Positions 61,889-64,000 of a stretch of DNA of 64,000 nt are shown here, piece by piece (the first letter of the stretch is position 1; each line of letters begins with the position of its first letter). The notes beneath the pieces were generated by a model that had not been told where the DNA came from, did not search any database, and worked only from the letters and a program-made list of their open reading frames with translations. The stretch comes from Opitutia bacterium (GTDB taxonomy: Bacteria; Verrucomicrobiota; Verrucomicrobiia; Opitutales; Opitutaceae): the NCBI GenBank assembly GCA_016217545.1, contig JACRHT010000016.1:186001-250000 (forward strand), in the 5' to 3' direction. The position numbers and the translations under genes were made by a program.

Positions 61889-63688
61889 TCAGCGCGGGCG
61901 ACGCAAGTCCGTCGCCATCTGGTTCAACTCAGTCTCGAGCTGGCTGCCTTTCGCGATGCGCAGCGTTCGGCGGGCCCGGTCAACGGCGTTCAACGCGTGT
62001 GCCACCTCACCGCGCCGACGGAGGTTCTCCACGAACGGTCGAACCACCTTGTCGAAGAAATCGATGTTCGCGCCGCTGCCGTAGGTTTCCAGCAGGCGTT
62101 GGTAAGTGCGGAACTGCGTCGCGATGTCGTCTCTCCGCAGGCTGCGCTGCAGGATGTCGCCGGCCTGTTGATAGCTCAGATCCGAGCGGGTGGCCTCATA
62201 CTTCTTTGCGAGCCGCTGTTCTTCGACGTTGGCGAGACTGGCTTCGCCGCGCTCTCGCAGACTCGCGACGAGCTGCCGTCCGAAGTTGCTCTCCAGATCC
62301 GGATAGCCCGCAAACGCTCGCATCGCCTCGCGCAAGGTGCCTTCGCGCTCGCGGGCGTCGGTCCCGGCTATCTTTTGCGCGGACAAGAGCACCTGCCAGC
62401 CGCGGAGATTCCGGCTCTCGCGATTCACCGCCTCGCGCGCGGCGTGCAAAGCTGCGGCGGGGTCGTCCGCGCGAAGAAACTCGAGGGCAAATGACGCGTG
62501 CAGCTCCGACAGTTGGGAAAGTGGCAGCTGCCGGGAGCGTTTCGAAATGAAGGATAGCTCGTGGTCGGTGAGTTCGCGCCACGTCTGCGGGTCGCGCACG
62601 AAGCCGGCGACGAGTTTCTGCTCGGCGTAGCGCCCCGCGTCCATCACCCACCCCGTCGGCGAGAGAAAGCCGAACCACGCGTGCCGCCCGTCGAGTCCGG
62701 CGCCGCGAAACAGCAGCGTGGGCACGCCGCGCGCCTTGCCGACGTTGGCGGCGAAATACGCCTGATCGACGCAAATGCCGCCGTCGCGCAGGATCGATTG
62801 CAGCGCGTAGTCGCGTCCGGGCCACGTGAACTGGTTGTTCGCGACGCGCTCCTTCCGGTAGCGAATCATGTCGTAGGCCTTGGCCAGTTCGGAAAGCGGT
62901 GGCGTGACATTCTGCCGCGCCCAGACGAGTTCGGGAAACGGCGTGCTCGTATCGACGACGAACTTCAGCTCGCTCGCAGGGAGCCGCTTGAGTTTGTGCG
63001 CGGCGACATTCGCCCGGTCCAGCTTGGTCCAGTAGTCGAAGGCGGCCACCGGATCAGGCAACCGGCGCGGGAGAAGCGCTGCGCTCACCTGCCCGTGCGG
63101 CCAATCGGGCGGAGGCGGGACGTCGTAGACGACGGCGATCGCCAGCGCGAGCGACGCGTAGTCGGCAAAGACACTGGGATTCGCCGCCGCGATCTTCTGG
63201 AGGATTGCGAGCACCTCGACCGGATTGTCCTGCTCGACGAGAGTCGCGAAGAACTCCTGCGAGAACGCCACGTTGCCCACGAGCCAACGCTGCAATTCGG
63301 GTTTCAACTCTCCACTGAGCGAGCCTGGCGGCAGGGCGTAGTTGTGCGGCATGTTCGCGTGGCCGCCGCCGCCGGCCTCGATGGCTTTGATCCAAGTCTC
63401 GAGCGCCTGTCGCCGCGTCGTGCCGAAAAGCTGTCCCCAACGATACAGCAGCAGCCACGGCCCAGCGCTGGCGGGCTCACGCTCGTAGGCGCCCAGTGCG
63501 GCCGCACCCAAGCCCGGCTCCCACCGGCCCCACCCGTCGCGCGCGGCCGATGCCACCAACGCATCGAGGCGCGCGGCGGTGGGAGCGCGCGTCAATTCCT
63601 CTGCGGGAATCGTCAGGTCCTGCGCGCACAGCGGCGCCAGGAGGAGAACGAAGATCGGGAGCGCTCGCACGCGGGGACCAAAGCGCAC
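61889..63688 (-). CDS. Exported transglutaminase-like protein with C-terminal repeat helices
   Basis: This 599-residue protein has a signal peptide (RALPIFVLLLAPLCA). Near residue 305 it has a transglutaminase-like core, GGICVDQAYFAANVGKARGVP, with Cys followed by DGRHAWFG (His) and WVMDAG (Asp), a complete Cys-His-Asp triad. The rest is helical and TPR-like, including HAAREAVNRESRNLRGW. Such proteins often act as envelope peptidases or crosslinkers; no substrate is evident. It is 107 bases upstream of exbB on the same strand and may be co-transcribed. Confidence 0.83.
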   Translation of the reverse strand: MRFGPRVRALPIFVLLLAPLCAQDLTIPAEELTRAPTAARLDALVASAARDGWGRWEPGLGAAALGAYEREPASAGPWLLLYRWGQLFGTTRRQALETWIKAIEAGGGGHANMPHNYALPPGSLSGELKPELQRWLVGNVAFSQEFFATLVEQDNPVEVLAILQKIAAANPSVFADYASLALAIAVVYDVPPPPDWPHGQVSAALLPRRLPDPVAAFDYWTKLDRANVAAHKLKRLPASELKFVVDTSTPFPELVWARQNVTPPLSELAKAYDMIRYRKERVANNQFTWPGRDYALQSILRDGGICVDQAYFAANVGKARGVPTLLFRGAGLDGRHAWFGFLSPTGWVMDAGRYAEQKLVAGFVRDPQTWRELTDHELSFISKRSRQLPLSQLSELHASFALEFLRADDPAAALHAAREAVNRESRNLRGWQVLLSAQKIAGTDAREREGTLREAMRAFAGYPDLESNFGRQLVASLRERGEASLANVEEQRLAKKYEATRSDLSYQQAGDILQRSLRRDDIATQFRTYQRLLETYGSGANIDFFDKVVRPFVENLRRRGEVAHALNAVDRARRTLRIAKGSQLETELNQMATDLRRPR

Positions 63689-63704
63689 GGCGCGAACGGC
63701 GACA

Positions 63705-63733
63705 ACAAAAAGCCCGCCGGAGTGCGGCGGGCT
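63705..63733 (-). terminator. Rho-independent terminator after the Clp gene
   Basis: The stem AGCCCGCCG/CGGCGGGCT with a 5-base loop is followed on the minus strand by TTTTTGTTG. It lies between the Clp stop and the transglutaminase-like gene start. Confidence 0.87.
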
Positions 63734-63761
63734 GAATTGTTTGCGGAGACGGACTCGCGGC

Positions 63762-64000
63762 TTAGGACGAGACGCCGGTATCGGCCGTGGGCGTCTTCTG
63801 TTTGAACTCGAGCTTGTCGCCGTTGCGCACGACGAGGATCGGGTCGCCTTCCTTCACGTCCCCGCGGAGCAGGGCCTCGGCGAGAGGATCCTCGAGGTAG
63901 TGTTCGACCGCGCGGCGCAGCGGACGCGCGCCGTATTTCTCGTCGTAGCCCTTCTCGATGAGCAGGAGCTTCGACTCGGGCGAGAACTCGAGCAGGATGT
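63762..64000 (-). CDS. clpC: Clp-family AAA+ ATPase, C-terminal part
   Basis: The minus strand reads the end of a ClpC/ClpB-type ATPase: [30 protein letters not shown], and a strand [11 protein letters not shown], then a short polar tail and TAA at 63762. This is the small C-terminal subdomain of the second AAA+ module. Only about 78 codons lie in the window, and the start is beyond 64000. ClpC is favoured over ClpB from the spacing of these motifs, with moderate certainty. Confidence 0.88.
   Translation of the reverse strand, partial: ILLEFSPESKLLLIEKGYDEKYGARPLRRAVEHYLEDPLAEALLRGDVKEGDPILVVRNGDKLEFKQKTPTADTGVSS

Noticed and set aside
1-64000. CRISPR arrays, prophage or insertion sequences
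   Set aside because: No regularly spaced repeats, Cas, integrase, phage structural or transposase genes were recognised in the window.

Overview
This window is GC-rich, gene-dense bacterial chromosome with many 1-4 base start/stop overlaps. The gene content fits Verrucomicrobiota, most likely Opitutales/Opitutaceae. The arguments are an OleA/OleB pair, PadR-controlled ADOP permeases, an exosortase fused to an EpsI domain, DUF4252 proteins and a DUF1302/DUF1329 pair among ordinary housekeeping genes. No 16S rRNA or other marker is present, so this placement is inference. No prophage, insertion sequence or CRISPR array is visible.

Layout. 1-6.1 kb (+): fabZ, a diverged fabI, an OleA-like condensing enzyme and an OleB-like hydrolase, followed directly by the sulfate-activation genes cysC-cysD-cysN. 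A REPIN-like palindromic repeat sits between the FabI-like gene and oleA. 6.5-12.6 kb (-): fabD-lepA-lepB and a pilT gene coupled to an exported proline/alanine-rich protein. 12.7-14.9 kb (+): dapA-dapB-ruvA. 15-18 kb: an ECF sigma/membrane anti-sigma pair, tRNA-Lys(UUU), an orphan LuxR-type response regulator and a Pal lipoprotein. 18-32 kb: metabolism and repair (M20 peptidase, fhs and purH, ApaG, a beta-CASP nuclease, SuhB, DNA polymerase IV, UvrA) and two tandem DUF4252-type proteins. 32.2-39 kb (+): a DUF1302 - DUF1329 - YCF48 - RND cassette, probably envelope trafficking of a hydrophobic compound. 39-44.7 kb (-): padR with two ADOP permeases behind a perfect palindromic operator. 44.8-50.4 kb: an AI-2E-family permease, a ligase-type exonuclease, DUF3108, 3-methyladenine glycosylase, rplU-rpmA and a DapF homologue in which both catalytic cysteines are serine. 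51.3-54.5 kb (+): exosortase-EpsI fusion, a coupled 30-residue membrane microprotein, then an ECF sigma and RskA-type anti-sigma. 54.6-64 kb: fabV, dtd, a PEP-mutase-family enzyme, a DPP-IV-type peptidase, an SDR, DUF3995, ExbB/ExbD, a transglutaminase-TPR protein and the end of a Clp ATPase.

How the genes work together. Fatty-acid chemistry recurs: FabD and FabV look like housekeeping functions. The FabZ/FabI-like/OleA/OleB set looks like a dedicated lipid or hydrocarbon module with no oleC or oleD beside it. Fhs makes the 10-formyl-THF that PurH consumes. DapA, DapB and the DapF homologue belong to the lysine/diaminopimelate route, where the loss of both DapF cysteines is the most striking single observation. 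The cell-envelope loci (two ECF sigma/anti-sigma pairs, Pal, ExbBD, exosortase, ADOP, DUF1302/RND) indicate a diderm envelope with heavy investment in surface and lipid transport.
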